Shown: positions 1 through 10,870 of the stretch, in pieces
Layout: the number at the start of each line of letters is the position of its first letter
Position numbering within the stretch: position 1 is the first letter of the stretch
Assembly: GCF_041261445.1 (NCBI RefSeq)
Contig: NZ_JBGCCU010000007.1
Coordinates: forward strand, 310,001 to 374,000
From: Catenulispora sp. EB89
Lineage (GTDB): Bacteria; Actinomycetota; Actinomycetes; Streptomycetales; Catenulisporaceae
Direction: 5' to 3'
Length of the DNA: 64,000 nt
The notes under the pieces: generated by a model
Database searches by the model: none
The model's input: the letters and a program-made list of their open reading frames with translations, nothing else
What the model was told of the DNA's origin: nothing
Translations under genes and position numbers: made by a program

Positions 1-2164
<2,164 letters not shown>

Positions 2165-2168
<4 letters not shown>

Positions 2169-2830
2169 CGGTCCGCCTCCCCGGCCGTCGTCACGGGCTC
2201 GGGCTGCCAGCCGTCCACGTGCAGAACCTCCTCCAGCGGGCGCCGTCGGCCGGGCCCGAACGTCGTCCTGAGGGCGTAGGCGGTCGGGATGAGGGGCCCC
2301 TGGTGGACGTGCTCCGGTAGACCCAGCAGGTCGGCCATCTCCGCCTCCAGACCGAGGTGGACCGTGGTGAGCGTGGTCCCCAGCCCTCGGCTGCGCGCGG
2401 CGAGCGCGTAGCTCCACGCGGCCGGGAGCAGCGACGTCCAGACGCCGGCCTGATTGCCCGCCGGGAGCGGCTTGCCGGTCTGGAGACACGGGAGGACCAG
2501 CACCGGGACGCGATGCAGCCGATCGGCCAGCTCACCGGCGTCGCGCAGGACGCCGTTCTCCGCGGACGTGTCGCCGTACCTTCCGTGGAAGGCCTTCCGG
2601 TAGATCTCGGCGACCTGCTCGCGCCGCTTCGGATCGCAGATCAGCACCCAGCGCCAGTCCTGCCGGTTGGCGCCGTTCGGTGCTTGCAGCGCCAGGCGGA
2701 TGCAGTCCTCGACGACGGCTCGCGGCACGGGACGGTCCAGATCCATGCCTCGGCGGACCGAGCGCGTGGTGCTCAGCAGCGTGTCGCAGACGTCCGCGTC
2801 CAGCCTGGGCACTCCGGTCGGCAGGCTCAC
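2165..2830 (-). CDS. Nitroreductase family protein
   Basis: 221 aa. The FMN-binding nitroreductase fold is indicated by TTRSVRRGMDLDRPVPR near residue 20, LALQAPNGANRQDWRWVLI near residues 45-65, and the C-terminal SRGLGTTLTT...LLGLPEHV segment, the usual NAD(P)H-dependent FMN reductase layout. I take the GTG at 2830, which overlaps the methyltransferase TGA (GTGA); its own stop overlaps the next GTG in the same way, so the three genes form a tightly coupled operon. In biosynthetic settings such enzymes oxidise or reduce small molecules; the true substrate is unknown. Confidence 0.85.
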
Positions 2831-3483
2831 CAGACCCCCGGCAGCAGGCGCGCGTGCTGAGCCGCGTAGGCGCTGTAGGCCGGGAGCACCAGCAGGGTGC
2901 GCTCCTCGACCCGGATCCGCCAGGACAGGACGCCGGCCAGCCCGGCCAGCAGCACCAGTGCCGGCCAGTTGAAGAAGAACACGATCAGGCCGGCGTGCCC
3001 GAGGAGCATGCCGGCGTAGGCCGGGTGCCGGATCAGCCGGTACGGGCCGGAGGAGACGATCGCGTGCTCGTCGTGGCGGATCACGTGGTGGGAGTAGAAG
3101 CGTCCCAGGGTCCTGATGGCCACCAGGCGCAGTGTGACGCCGCCGATGAACACCGCGGCTGCGATCGCCTCGCGGATCGGCGACTCGGTGCCCAGCGGCA
3201 TGATGAACAGGGCCGCGGCGACCGTGGCGAACCGGGTGAGGCCGTAGGCGATCAGCGTGGCCACCTCGCGCGGCGGCGCGCCGGGCCGGCCCAGGCTGAC
3301 CGGGGCCTCGGCGAGCAGCCACAGCAGGTTGGCGGCGATGAACACCAGCGCGAAGGCGCGGCCGGGCTCGTCGTGGTGGTGCAGGACGAGCGCGAACCCG
3401 GCGACGTTCACCACCAGGCCGATCCCGAACAGCGCGGGTGTGATCGCCTGCCGCCAGTCGAACCGTTGGCTCATGTCGGCCAC
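2827..3483 (-). CDS. Isoprenylcysteine carboxyl methyltransferase (ICMT)-family membrane protein
   Basis: 218 aa with about five hydrophobic segments. The C-terminal half carries the ICMT/NnrU-like signature GRFYSHHVIRHDEHAIVSSG followed by PYRLIRHPAYAGMLLGHAG and a conserved EERTLL, the SAM-binding end of membrane methyltransferases. The GTG at 3483 has a strong GGGGGAGG seven bases upstream; an ATG three codons inside is the alternative. It is the first gene of the minus-strand operon and faces the isoprenoid-synthase-like gene at 3733. Eukaryotic homologues methylate prenylated Cys; bacterial ones act on varied lipids or amines, so a prenylated substrate is only inference from the neighbour. 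Confidence 0.8.
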   Translation of the reverse strand: MADMSQRFDWRQAITPALFGIGLVVNVAGFALVLHHHDEPGRAFALVFIAANLLWLLAEAPVSLGRPGAPPREVATLIAYGLTRFATVAAALFIMPLGTESPIREAIAAAVFIGGVTLRLVAIRTLGRFYSHHVIRHDEHAIVSSGPYRLIRHPAYAGMLLGHAGLIVFFFNWPALVLLAGLAGVLSWRIRVEERTLLVLPAYSAYAAQHARLLPGVW

Positions 3484-3649
3484 CGGCGTACCTCCCCCCT
3501 TGCGGCGCGCGAGCGCGCCAAGCCAAGACCCCCCCCGGGTCGCACCATGGCCTGATTCAGGCCAGGACCTTATATCAGCTGGTGTGAATAAGGCTGCTGG
3601 CTTGATTCATCTCAGTACGCTAGCGTCTCAGCGAACTGATTGTCGATGC
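3484..3649. promoter_or_regulatory. Divergent promoter region
   Basis: This 166-bp gap separates the methyltransferase operon from the isoprenoid-synthase gene. It has a locally AT-richer part (about 3565-3650) where promoters for both directions would be expected. I could not assign a -10/-35 pair or operator with confidence. Confidence 0.35.
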
Positions 3650-3736
3650 ATGGATGAAAATTTCACGGACCCTGTCAAGGCGCTTGGCGGGGCGGCCGGT
3701 TCCGCGCCGGCCCGGGCCGGGGGGAGAAGGACGTGA
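3650..3736 (+). CDS. Possible 28-aa upstream ORF
   Basis: ATG at 3650 opens a 28-codon frame starting MDENFTDPVKALGG whose TGA overlaps the GTG start of the isoprenoid-synthase gene (GTGA). It has no convincing ribosome-binding site of its own, and the GGGGGAGAAGG inside it serves the downstream GTG. It contains neither Cys nor Trp, so it is not an obvious prenylated peptide. It may be a coupling leader or chance. Confidence 0.2.
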   Translation: MDENFTDPVKALGGAAGSAPARAGGRRT

Positions 3737-4761
3737 CGACGGAGGCACCTGCCTGGAATTCGGCCGGCGTGCTGTGGCGATTGCGGGAGCTGGGGGAGCA
3801 GCTGACCGCTTCGACCGGCCCCGGCGGTATGGCCGACCGCGCGATGGGGGACGCGCTGATCGGCTTCCTGGACCGGCTCGCCGCACGCGGCTCGGGGCCG
3901 GCGGTCGACGGCATCGTGGCCCTGCCGTTCCTGGTACACGGGCTGTCCTCCGGCGAGCCGGCGGCCGCGGAGCCCGCCGCGATGGCGCACGTGCTGTGGT
4001 GGGTGTCGGCGCGCTACCTGGACGACCTGTCCGACGCCGTGCCGGGGGCCGTCGCCGCCTCCGAGGCCGACCGGGACCTGCTCGCGGTGGTCGGCATCGC
4101 CTGCCACCTGTCGGCGACGGTCCTGGACGACGCCTGCCGCGACGATCCGGCGCGGGCGCTGCTGCTGCGCCAAGAGCTGTCGCGGTGCTGGCACCGGGCG
4201 ATCGCCGGGCAGCTCGCAGACCTGTCATCGACCGCGGCGACGGCCACCGCCGAGGAGGTGATGGCCGGCTACCGCGGCAAGACCGGCGCGCCCTACGCCA
4301 TGGCCGCGGCGATGGGAGCGGTGCTGGCCGGATGCGCCCCGGCGCAGGTGGACGCGCTGCGCGACTTCGGGGAGCGGTTCGGCGTCCTGCGGCAGCTGGC
4401 CAACGACCAGCGGGACATCGCATCGCGCCGGTACGAGGACCTGCGCAACGGCACGGCCACGTACATGGTGGTGCGGTATCTGGAGTCGCTGTCCGAGGCG
4501 GAACGCGCGGTGGCGGAGAAGCTGCTCGTGGGGTGTGCGGACTCGGCGGCGGCCCGGGAGGAGTTCGCGGCACGGTTGACCGAGCCGGGGTGGCTGCGGG
4601 CGTTCGCGGGGATCGTCAGGCCGCTGATCGACGGGCTCCACGCGACGGTCGACGAGATCGGCGGGGCTACTGAGTTCATCGAGTACACGGCCGGGCTGCA
4701 CGGACTGATCGAGCAGACGGTGAACCTGTACCCGGAGTTCTTGCTGGGGCTTCCCGGCTGA
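3733..4761 (+). CDS. Class 1 isoprenoid biosynthesis enzyme (polyprenyl synthetase-like, divergent)
   Basis: 342 aa, all-alpha. An aspartate-rich motif DDLSD (first-motif DDxxD) lies near residues 97-101. GKTGAPYAMAAAMGAV sits where trans-prenyl synthases have the KTGxL helix. The second aspartate motif is altered to NDQRD in FGVLRQLANDQRDIASR, followed by DLRNGTATYMVVRYL, which aligns with the usual DL..GK.TLP segment. The NDxxD form recalls ComQ-type peptide prenyltransferases rather than housekeeping GGPP synthases. The GTG start has GGGGGAGAAGG just upstream. Divergent from the ICMT-like operon. Prenyl diphosphate chemistry is likely; the product is unknown. Confidence 0.7.
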   Translation: MTTEAPAWNSAGVLWRLRELGEQLTASTGPGGMADRAMGDALIGFLDRLAARGSGPAVDGIVALPFLVHGLSSGEPAAAEPAAMAHVLWWVSARYLDDLSDAVPGAVAASEADRDLLAVVGIACHLSATVLDDACRDDPARALLLRQELSRCWHRAIAGQLADLSSTAATATAEEVMAGYRGKTGAPYAMAAAMGAVLAGCAPAQVDALRDFGERFGVLRQLANDQRDIASRRYEDLRNGTATYMVVRYLESLSEAERAVAEKLLVGCADSAAAREEFAARLTEPGWLRAFAGIVRPLIDGLHATVDEIGGATEFIEYTAGLHGLIEQTVNLYPEFLLGLPG

Positions 4762-4792
4762 CAGGGCAATCGCTTCCGGGCTGACAGGGAAA
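4750..4792. repeat. 20-bp direct repeat spanning the stop codon
   Basis: 4750-4769 and 4773-4792 match at 18 of 20 positions, around the core GGCTGACAGGG. The first copy contains the TGA of the isoprenoid-synthase gene; the second lies just before the DoxX stop on the other strand. Confidence 0.8.
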
Positions 4793-4799
4793 CATCAGT

Positions 4800-5162
4800 T
4801 CAGACCCGGCCCAGCGCGATGAACACCGCGAGCGCGAGGTAGACCAGGTTCACCAGCACCAACTTGTTCTGCCCGAGCCGGCCGTGCGTGATCATCGCGC
4901 CGATCATCAGCAGCACCCAGCACAAGGCGGTGACCGGCACCATGGCCGGCGCGACGCCGACCGCCCGCGGTGCGATCAGGCCGACCGCCGCCAGGATCTC
5001 CAGGACCCCGATGCCCTTGACGAAGCCGACGCTGGCGCCCTCGACCCACTCCCCGCCGTGCTGCGCGGCCAGCCTGGCCTTGGGCACGAACGACTTCAGC
5101 ACGCCGCCGGTCAGCGCGACCGCCGCCAGCAGGACGGCGGCGATCCACAGTGCCACGTTCAC
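4800..5162 (-). CDS. DoxX-like membrane protein
   Basis: 120 aa with four predicted membrane helices. The sequence follows the DoxX/DoxX-like pattern: N-terminal helix ending [13 protein letters not shown], then [18 protein letters not shown] and the polar loop [12 protein letters not shown] before the last helix. The GTG at 5162 has a GGGAGAG upstream. Members sit in the cytoplasmic membrane, often next to redox or thiosulfate-handling enzymes; no specific role can be given here. A 12-bp tandem repeat lies in its 5' leader. Confidence 0.8.
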   Translation of the reverse strand: MNVALWIAAVLLAAVALTGGVLKSFVPKARLAAQHGGEWVEGASVGFVKGIGVLEILAAVGLIAPRAVGVAPAMVPVTALCWVLLMIGAMITHGRLGQNKLVLVNLVYLALAVFIALGRV

Positions 5163-5178
5163 GGGTCTCTCCCTCGAT

Positions 5179-5229
5179 GTCTTGATCCAGCTCTTGGTCC
5201 AGCAGCTCTTGGTTCAGCTCTTGGTTCCG
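5179..5229. repeat. 12-bp tandem repeat in the DoxX leader
   Basis: Four imperfect units of CTCTTGGTTCAG (5179-5190, 5191-5202, 5206-5217, 5218-5229) lie just upstream of the DoxX start, between it and the divergent ppgK gene. Confidence 0.7.
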
Positions 5230-5330
5230 CTGGCCTCTTCACGACCCGAGTCGAGACAGCCCGCGACTTTGTGACACGTGCCTCGTCGGGGCAGGTCCGG
5301 CTGCGGCTGTCGCCGTCGGGCCTTATCGTC

Positions 5331-6074
5331 GTGTCCGTGCAGACTTTCGGCGTGGACATCGGCGGTTCGGGGATCAAGGGCGCTCCCGTGGACGTGGACA
5401 GTGGAGAGCTCGCGGCCGAGCGTTACAAGGTCTTGACGCCGCAACCGTCCGCTCCCGACGCCGTCGCGGACGCCGTCGCCGAGGTGGTCGGCCACTTCGG
5501 GTGGACCGGGCCGATCGGCCTGACGTTCCCCGGCGTGGTCACCGCGGGGGTCACCCGCACGGCCGCCAACATGGACGAGAAATGGATCGGCCTGGACACC
5601 CACGCGCTGCTCGGCGCCCGGCTGGGCCTGCCGGTGACGGTGCTCAACGACGCCGACGCGGCCGGCCTGGCCGAGATGACGTTCGGCGCCGGGCGCGGCC
5701 GGGACGGCACGGTCATCCTGCTGACCTTCGGGACCGGCATCGGCAGCGCGGTCTTCACCGACGGCCACCTGGTCCGCAACACCGAGCTCGGGCACCTGGA
5801 GCTGCACGGCCGCGACGCGGAGACGCACGCCTCGTCCAAGGCCAAGGAGGACGAGGACCTGAGCTGGGCGCACTGGGCCCGCCGCGTGCAGAAGTACCTG
5901 GCGCACGTGGAGATGCTCTTCTCGCCGGACCTGTTCATCATCGGCGGCGGGGTCAGCCGCGAGGCCGACAAGTTCCTCCCGCTCGTCGAGGGGATCAGGG
6001 CCGAGATCGTCCCCGCCACGCTTCGGAACAACGCCGGGATCGTCGGGGCCGCGATGACGGCCTCCAAGGCGTGA
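5331..6074 (+). CDS. ppgK: Polyphosphate glucokinase
   Basis: 247 aa, ROK-type kinase that phosphorylates glucose with polyphosphate (or ATP) in the cytoplasm. It has the N-terminal phosphate loop [15 protein letters not shown], the catalytic region [13 protein letters not shown], the [12 protein letters not shown] glycine loop and [11 protein letters not shown]. Actinobacterial PpgK lacks the zinc-binding Cys cluster of other ROK kinases, as here. Starts at GTG 5331 or GTG 5337 are both possible, with no clear ribosome-binding site, so it may be read from a leaderless message. With the trehalose and GH65 genes it supplies glucose 6-phosphate. Confidence 0.9.
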   Translation: MSVQTFGVDIGGSGIKGAPVDVDSGELAAERYKVLTPQPSAPDAVADAVAEVVGHFGWTGPIGLTFPGVVTAGVTRTAANMDEKWIGLDTHALLGARLGLPVTVLNDADAAGLAEMTFGAGRGRDGTVILLTFGTGIGSAVFTDGHLVRNTELGHLELHGRDAETHASSKAKEDEDLSWAHWARRVQKYLAHVEMLFSPDLFIIGGGVSREADKFLPLVEGIRAEIVPATLRNNAGIVGAAMTASKA

Positions 6075-6121
6075 GTTCCGCAGCCTCCTCGGCTACCCGA
6101 TCCACACCACGACCTACACCG

Positions 6122-8524
6122 TCACAGCAGCTCGGCGAGATCGGCGAACACCCGGCTGCCGGCTGACGCGGCGGCGGGGGAGACGAGGTCCAGGGTCAGG
6201 AATCCGTGGACCTGGCCGGTTTCGCAGCGGTGGCGGACCGGTACGCCTACCGCCCCAAGCCTTGCGGCGTAGGCGTCGCCCTCGTCGCGCAGCGGGTCGT
6301 GCTCGGCGGTGACGACGACGGCCGGCGGCAGGCCGCGGAGGTCGGCGAACAGCGGGCTGACCGCGGGGTCCGCGCGGCGGTCGGGCTCCGGCACCCACAG
6401 CTCGGCGCCCCAGGCGACGGCGTCCGCGTCCAGGCCCCAGCCGGTGGCCCTGGTTTTCACGCTGGGCTGGGACAGCGTCAGGTCAGTGTTCGGATATACC
6501 AGCACTTGGAGCGCGGGGACCGGGAGGCCTTCGTCGCGCAGGCGGAGGCAGGCCAGCGTGGCGAGGTTTCCTCCGGCGCTGTCGCCCATGACCACCAGCG
6601 GGGCGGCGGTTCCGGTGGTTCCGGCGGTCCCAGTGGTTCCGGTCGTTGCCGCGCCGCCGTCGTGGGCCCAGCGCAGGACCTCGACGGCGTCGTCCACGGC
6701 GGCCGGCCACGCGTGTTCCGGCGCCCGGCGGTAGTCGACGGCCACGACGGTGACGTCCGCGGCCTCGACCAGCCGGCGGCAGGCGCGGTCGTGGGACTCC
6801 AGATCGCCGATGACCCACATGCCGCCGTGCAGGAACACCACCGTGCCGCGCGGTTCGCGGGCTGGATCGCGGCCCGGTTCGTCGGTCGGCCGGTACACCC
6901 GGACCGGGACCTTGTTCGGGCCGACTGGCATGTCGGTGACTGTGCCGACCTCAGGACCGCGCGGCTGTGCGCTGACCCGCTGACGCTGGCCCTGTCGCAC
7001 TGCGGCAGCGCCGAGTTCGCGGGCGGAAGGGCCGTGGTCCTGGCGGACCGCGGTGACGAACGCGGCCAGTTCGGCGTCGGCGAGGGCGCCTTCGTCGGAC
7101 GCTCCGGCTTCGGGGTGCAGGCCTGCTTCCAGGTGGGTGGCGAAGCTTTCGAGGACAGACAGCCAGTTCGGGGCGCGGACGTCATCCGGATCCGGGTCGC
7201 CGCCCTGATCGGAGTACAGCAGTCGGCCCGGGACGCGGTCGGGATCGAGGTCGAGCACGACGTACGAGCCGTCGGGCTCGCCCACCAGAGGTACGCACGC
7301 GCGCCACTCATCGCTCCAGTCCATGGCATCGCGCATTTCGGGAAGCAGCGCGAGGCCGACGTGCATGCAGCCGTACCGGTCGGCGCCGGGGACGTCGATG
7401 CTGCCGTGGATCAGGCACGACGCGGCGAAGTCCGGCGGCAGCCGGGAGCCGAGCTTCGCCTCGGCGACTTCGAGCTCCAGCTGGGAGGCGGGAGCGCCGA
7501 GGCCGCTGAGAGAGTCGGGTGCGACGGCGGCGAGCGCGAGTTCGATACGGCGCCACGCCTCGGCGACAGCTGCGTGCACTGGTGATGCGCTCGTCTTTTC
7601 GTCGGGGGAGGGCGCGTCGCGTATGTCGAGAATCAGAGACTCGGCCTGCGTCCGCGAGGACGGCGGCAGCTTCGCGGCGGCATCCAGCCGCAGCTTCATG
7701 TCGTTGGAGCCGTCGCGTACCAGCGTCCAGAGCGCCGTGTCCACGTCCGACGCGTACTGCTCACCGGCCGCGCGCACCACGTCGACCAGATCAGGGCCCG
7801 ACTGCACCGACAGGTAGGAGGCGGGGTCGAGGAGCAGCGAGGCGATGGCGACGCGTACGGCGACGGGAACGGCCTCGGGGGCCAACGCCGTCAGCGGCCG
7901 CGTTATCAGCCCGACCGGCACTCCACCTGCCGCCACGGCTTCCAGAGCCTGACACGCTTCCAGGTGGTACGCGGCGTCCAGCTTCGCCATCGCCGCCGCG
8001 GCCTGCTCCGCTTCTCCTCGTCCGCGTGCGGCGGCTTCGGCCAACCGGGCAAGCACCTCGCGGGCGTGGTCCGGGCCGAGGGCCGCGTAGCCGTCGCCGA
8101 AGTTCAGCACCATCCGCGTGTCCGCGGCGGCGAAAGCGGCGCTCGCGGCCGGGGCTTGTCCGGGATCCAGCAACCCCAGCGAGATGGCCAGAGCCAACTG
8201 CTCGTAGCTCTCGTTCGGCGTGTACCAGTCCGGATAGCCGGCCGGGACCGGATCGCTGGACCGGTCCGCCAGGTACCCGCGGACCCGCGCCGCGGCCTGC
8301 GGACGCATCTCGGGTACCAGGGCGGCGATCGCCCGCGCCACCTTCGGACGGTGGTCGGTGCCGTGGTCCAGCAGGTGCATCAGGACGGCGCCGATCTCGC
8401 CGTGCCGTTCCGGCTCGGACGCGAGCTGGTCTCGCGCCGCTGCGAGGGTCAGATCCACGTCGGTCACCGGGCCCTGCGGCAACAACGCGGTCACCGGGCA
8501 CGTACCGTCCGGATGCGCAACCAC
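6122..8524 (-). CDS. Fusion: helical N-terminal region, SUKH (SMI1/KNR4) domain, HSL-family alpha/beta hydrolase
   Basis: About 800 aa in one uninterrupted frame. Residues 1-330 are Ala/Leu-rich helices resembling HEAT-type repeats. Residues about 340-465 read as a SUKH domain (LEVAEAKLGSRLPPDF, LLPEMRDAM, VPLVGEPDGSYVVLDLD). The last 280 residues are a hormone-sensitive-lipase-like esterase: HGG oxyanion motif in VVFLHGGMW, nucleophile Ser near 649 in GDSAGGN, Asp in AEHDPLRDEG and His in QVHGFL. All catalytic residues are present. A Thr-Gly stretch from short repeats precedes the nucleophile motif. GTG 8524 has a GGAG six bases upstream; TTG 8542 is the alternative. I know no standard protein with this layout. 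Confidence 0.8.
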   Translation of the reverse strand: MVAHPDGTCPVTALLPQGPVTDVDLTLAAARDQLASEPERHGEIGAVLMHLLDHGTDHRPKVARAIAALVPEMRPQAAARVRGYLADRSSDPVPAGYPDWYTPNESYEQLALAISLGLLDPGQAPAASAAFAAADTRMVLNFGDGYAALGPDHAREVLARLAEAAARGRGEAEQAAAAMAKLDAAYHLEACQALEAVAAGGVPVGLITRPLTALAPEAVPVAVRVAIASLLLDPASYLSVQSGPDLVDVVRAAGEQYASDVDTALWTLVRDGSNDMKLRLDAAAKLPPSSRTQAESLILDIRDAPSPDEKTSASPVHAAVAEAWRRIELALAAVAPDSLSGLGAPASQLELEVAEAKLGSRLPPDFAASCLIHGSIDVPGADRYGCMHVGLALLPEMRDAMDWSDEWRACVPLVGEPDGSYVVLDLDPDRVPGRLLYSDQGGDPDPDDVRAPNWLSVLESFATHLEAGLHPEAGASDEGALADAELAAFVTAVRQDHGPSARELGAAAVRQGQRQRVSAQPRGPEVGTVTDMPVGPNKVPVRVYRPTDEPGRDPAREPRGTVVFLHGGMWVIGDLESHDRACRRLVEAADVTVVAVDYRRAPEHAWPAAVDDAVEVLRWAHDGGAATTGTTGTAGTTGTAAPLVVMGDSAGGNLATLACLRLRDEGLPVPALQVLVYPNTDLTLSQPSVKTRATGWGLDADAVAWGAELWVPEPDRRADPAVSPLFADLRGLPPAVVVTAEHDPLRDEGDAYAARLGAVGVPVRHRCETGQVHGFLTLDLVSPAAASAGSRVFADLAELL

Positions 8525-8607
8525 GATCCACTCCGTTCGCAAAGAGGAACTACTCCCATCCCGTCTTCGGGATGACCTTCATCCTCTCGCGCCGGACCGT
8601 GGATGGA

Positions 8608-8635
8608 GGCCGGGCTCCCCCTGAGGAGCCCGGCC
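8608..8635 (-). terminator. Rho-independent-like hairpin
   Basis: Perfect 11-bp stem GGCCGGGCTCC / GGAGCCCGGCC (8608-8618 with 8625-8635) and a 6-base loop. It lies 43 bp past the stop of the minus-strand secreted-protein gene and before the fusion gene start, so it likely ends the upstream transcript. Confidence 0.7.
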
Positions 8636-8677
8636 CCGTTCTCGTGTCCCGTCGGTGGTGCTGCCTGCTACTGCCTG

Positions 8678-9538
8678 CTACTGCACGCAGCCGCCTGCGG
8701 CGTTGCTCCACAGCGGCTGGACGGCGAAGGTGCCCTTCGACGTCGTGATGGTCGACAGGTTCTGCCAGGCGCACTTGTCGCCGATCTCCGAGCCGCTGCC
8801 GTCGTACCAGGCGTTGAGCAGCGGGTCGGTGATGGTCTCGGCCATCTCGTGGCCCTCGACGATGCTGACGCCGTCCAGGTTGCTGCGGACCGAGTTCGCG
8901 CCGCAGGAGCTGCCGGCGTCGGTCATGTAGGGCAGGTCGGTGTAGGTGACGTTCCGGTCGGAGCTGACCGCGCCGTGGTAGGCGCACCACTGCGTGCCGA
9001 AGCCGCTGGTGCTGTGGCCGGTCGGGGTGGCGACGACGACCTCGACGTTCGACGACGTGCCCGCGCCGAAGTGCCCGGCCGCCTTGGCGGCCTCGGACTG
9101 GATCGCGGAATCGCTGGGGTGGCTGGGCACCGAGGCGCTGTCCGACCAGGTCCCGGCCAGCAGCCCCGACTGGGAGCCGCCGCCGTACTGGTTGACGGTG
9201 GACAGCCACTGGGTGCCGCCGACGGAGGACAGGAAGTTGTTCAGATAGGCCTGCTCACCGCTGGTGTCCGACTGCCACCCCCAGTAGACGACGTAGACCT
9301 TGGGGGCGTTCTCGACCGGCCCGCCGTGGTTGATCAGGTTGCTGCCGGCGGCCGGCGCCATGTGGACGCTGCGAGCCTTCAGCTGGTGGGGCGCGGCGTT
9401 TCCGGACGGGCTCGCCGTGGCGGCCGAAGCGGTGGCGACGCCGACTGCGGCGGTCAGGGCGACCGCGCCGAAGCCGGCGGCCAGGCGCTTGCGGCCGGAT
9501 CGGTGGTGGGGGAGCGCGGTGCTGGAGCTGATCGACAC
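8678..9538 (-). CDS. Secreted protein, EXORDIUM/Phi-1-like, with HExxxE motif
   Basis: 286 aa. Basic N-terminus followed by a hydrophobic stretch AAGFGAVALTAAVGVATASA and Ala-x-Ala sites, a Sec-type signal peptide. The mature part has KVYVVYWGWQ near residue 80 and VEGHEMAETITDPLLNAWYD followed by GDKCAW. This resembles phosphate-induced/EXORDIUM proteins and has a metal-ligand-like HExxxE, but a protease activity is unproven. Four Cys could form two disulfides. The GTG at 9538 has GGGAG upstream. Exported, probably extracellular. Confidence 0.65.
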   Translation of the reverse strand: MSISSSTALPHHRSGRKRLAAGFGAVALTAAVGVATASAATASPSGNAAPHQLKARSVHMAPAAGSNLINHGGPVENAPKVYVVYWGWQSDTSGEQAYLNNFLSSVGGTQWLSTVNQYGGGSQSGLLAGTWSDSASVPSHPSDSAIQSEAAKAAGHFGAGTSSNVEVVVATPTGHSTSGFGTQWCAYHGAVSSDRNVTYTDLPYMTDAGSSCGANSVRSNLDGVSIVEGHEMAETITDPLLNAWYDGSGSEIGDKCAWQNLSTITTSKGTFAVQPLWSNAAGGCVQ

Positions 9539-10208
9539 GGTTCTGTTCTCCCTTCAGCCGTCGGGGGGGCGGCTCGGCGCAGCGGTGGCCGGCGGAGGCG
9601 CCATCCGACGGGGTGACGGATGGTAGAGCCCTGATTTCATGGGTGTGGGCAGGGCTCTCCGGGCATGGAGGAACAAGCTGGCGCGAAGGTGGCGATGTAT
9701 GGGGATCTGCTGCCCCATGTCCTGCAAAGGTGATTCTCGGGACAACTTCGAACCCTGTCAACGGATTCTCACGGCGAGTATCGGCGTGCCGCCGACGGTG
9801 AACGGCGCGGCGAGCAGAGCGGCCAGTCGTGTTCCGCCACAGGTCAGCAGGGGGTGTAACGGTGGAGCGCGTTCCGACACCTATATGACGGCGAGAAGGT
9901 GGCATCTCGTACAGCGTCCGGCTCCGGGACCCGTCGACCATTCCTGGCGGGGCCCGGAGCCTGACACTTTTTCAGCGCCGGATTTTCAGTGCCGGAGCCA
10001 GATTTCCTCGGCGCGCGTTGCCGGCCAGCGGTTGGTGCCGTCGCCGATGCAGGCGGCGACGCCGGTGCTTTTCGCGGGCGAGGCCGACCTGCGTGCTTTG
10101 TCCACGACCGCCGGTCCGGGGCGGACGCGGGCCGATCGTTCATAGTCGCCGGGCGCCTGGCCCCGGGGGCCGGGACGCTCCATGACCGACCCCCGCGCCT
10201 TGTGTGGC
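9539..10208. other. Gene-poor interval
   Basis: No convincing coding sequence; the open frames here lack a consistent start, ribosome site or recognisable protein. It holds the promoter side of the secreted protein gene at its left end and a 9-bp inverted repeat GGCTCCGGG / CCCGGAGCC (9920-9928 with 9953-9961). Confidence 0.6.
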
Positions 10209-10826
10209 TCAGCCGGCTGTGGTGACGGGTATGTCGGCGCGGTCGAGGGTCTCCTTCTCCGCGAAGCGGCTGGTGTGGGTGGCCACTCGCCGGCCGAGGT
10301 GGTGGGCGGTGGTCAGATCGGCGTGGTGGACGGCCTCGGGGCCCTGGTCGTTCCAGGTCTGGGCGCCGGCGCCGAGGTAGAAGCCGAGCCGGTTGTGGTC
10401 GTGCTCGCTGGCGGTGGTGGTGTTCCAGCCCGGGAGCAGGCCGAGGTTGATCCAGTGCATGCCGTGCTGGGCGGCGAACATCGCGAAGTACTGCAGGGTG
10501 TGGAGCTTGTCACCGCTCATGGAGCCGGAGTTGGTGAAGCCGGCGGCGAGCTTGTCCTGCCAGGCGCGGGTCATCCAGCGTGCGGAGGTGGCCTCGGCGA
10601 AGGCGTGGAAGGCGCCCGAGGCGCTGCCCATGTAGGTGGGGCTGCCGAAGATGATGGCGTCGCAGTGGTCGAGGGTGTGCCAGTCGTCGTCGGTGATGGC
10701 GACGACGTCGATCAGTGCGACGACTGTGTCGGGCACTGACGCGGCGCCCTGGGCGACGGCGTTCGCCAGTTCGCGGGTGTGGCCGTAGCCGGAGGTGTAG
10801 GCGATGGCGATGGTGATGCCGGTCAT
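10209..10826 (-). CDS. Flavodoxin-like NAD(P)H:quinone oxidoreductase (WrbA family)
   Basis: 205 aa. N-terminal FMN phosphate-binding loop AYTSGYGHTRELA, then IIFGSPTYMGSASG near residue 72 and the NSGSMSGDKLHTLQYF region, the flavodoxin/WrbA fold. It would carry FMN and perform two-electron quinone reduction in the cytoplasm. Start ATG 10826. It follows the aldo/keto reductase on the same strand and both are divergent from a TetR gene, so a redox-stress operon under that regulator is likely. Confidence 0.85.
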   Translation of the reverse strand: MTGITIAIAYTSGYGHTRELANAVAQGAASVPDTVVALIDVVAITDDDWHTLDHCDAIIFGSPTYMGSASGAFHAFAEATSARWMTRAWQDKLAAGFTNSGSMSGDKLHTLQYFAMFAAQHGMHWINLGLLPGWNTTTASEHDHNRLGFYLGAGAQTWNDQGPEAVHHADLTTAHHLGRRVATHTSRFAEKETLDRADIPVTTAG

Positions 10827-10870
10827 GATCGTTGTTCCGTTCTTCGTGTTCGTGTTCGTGTTCTTGCTGG

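Noticed and set aside
3650-3736. ComX-like prenylated peptide precursor
   Set aside because: The 28-aa frame has no Trp or Cys to carry a prenyl group and lacks a ribosome site.
9844-10143. 99-codon minus-strand frame between secreted protein and WrbA-like genes
   Set aside because: Basic, low-complexity composition, no ribosome site and no recognisable content.
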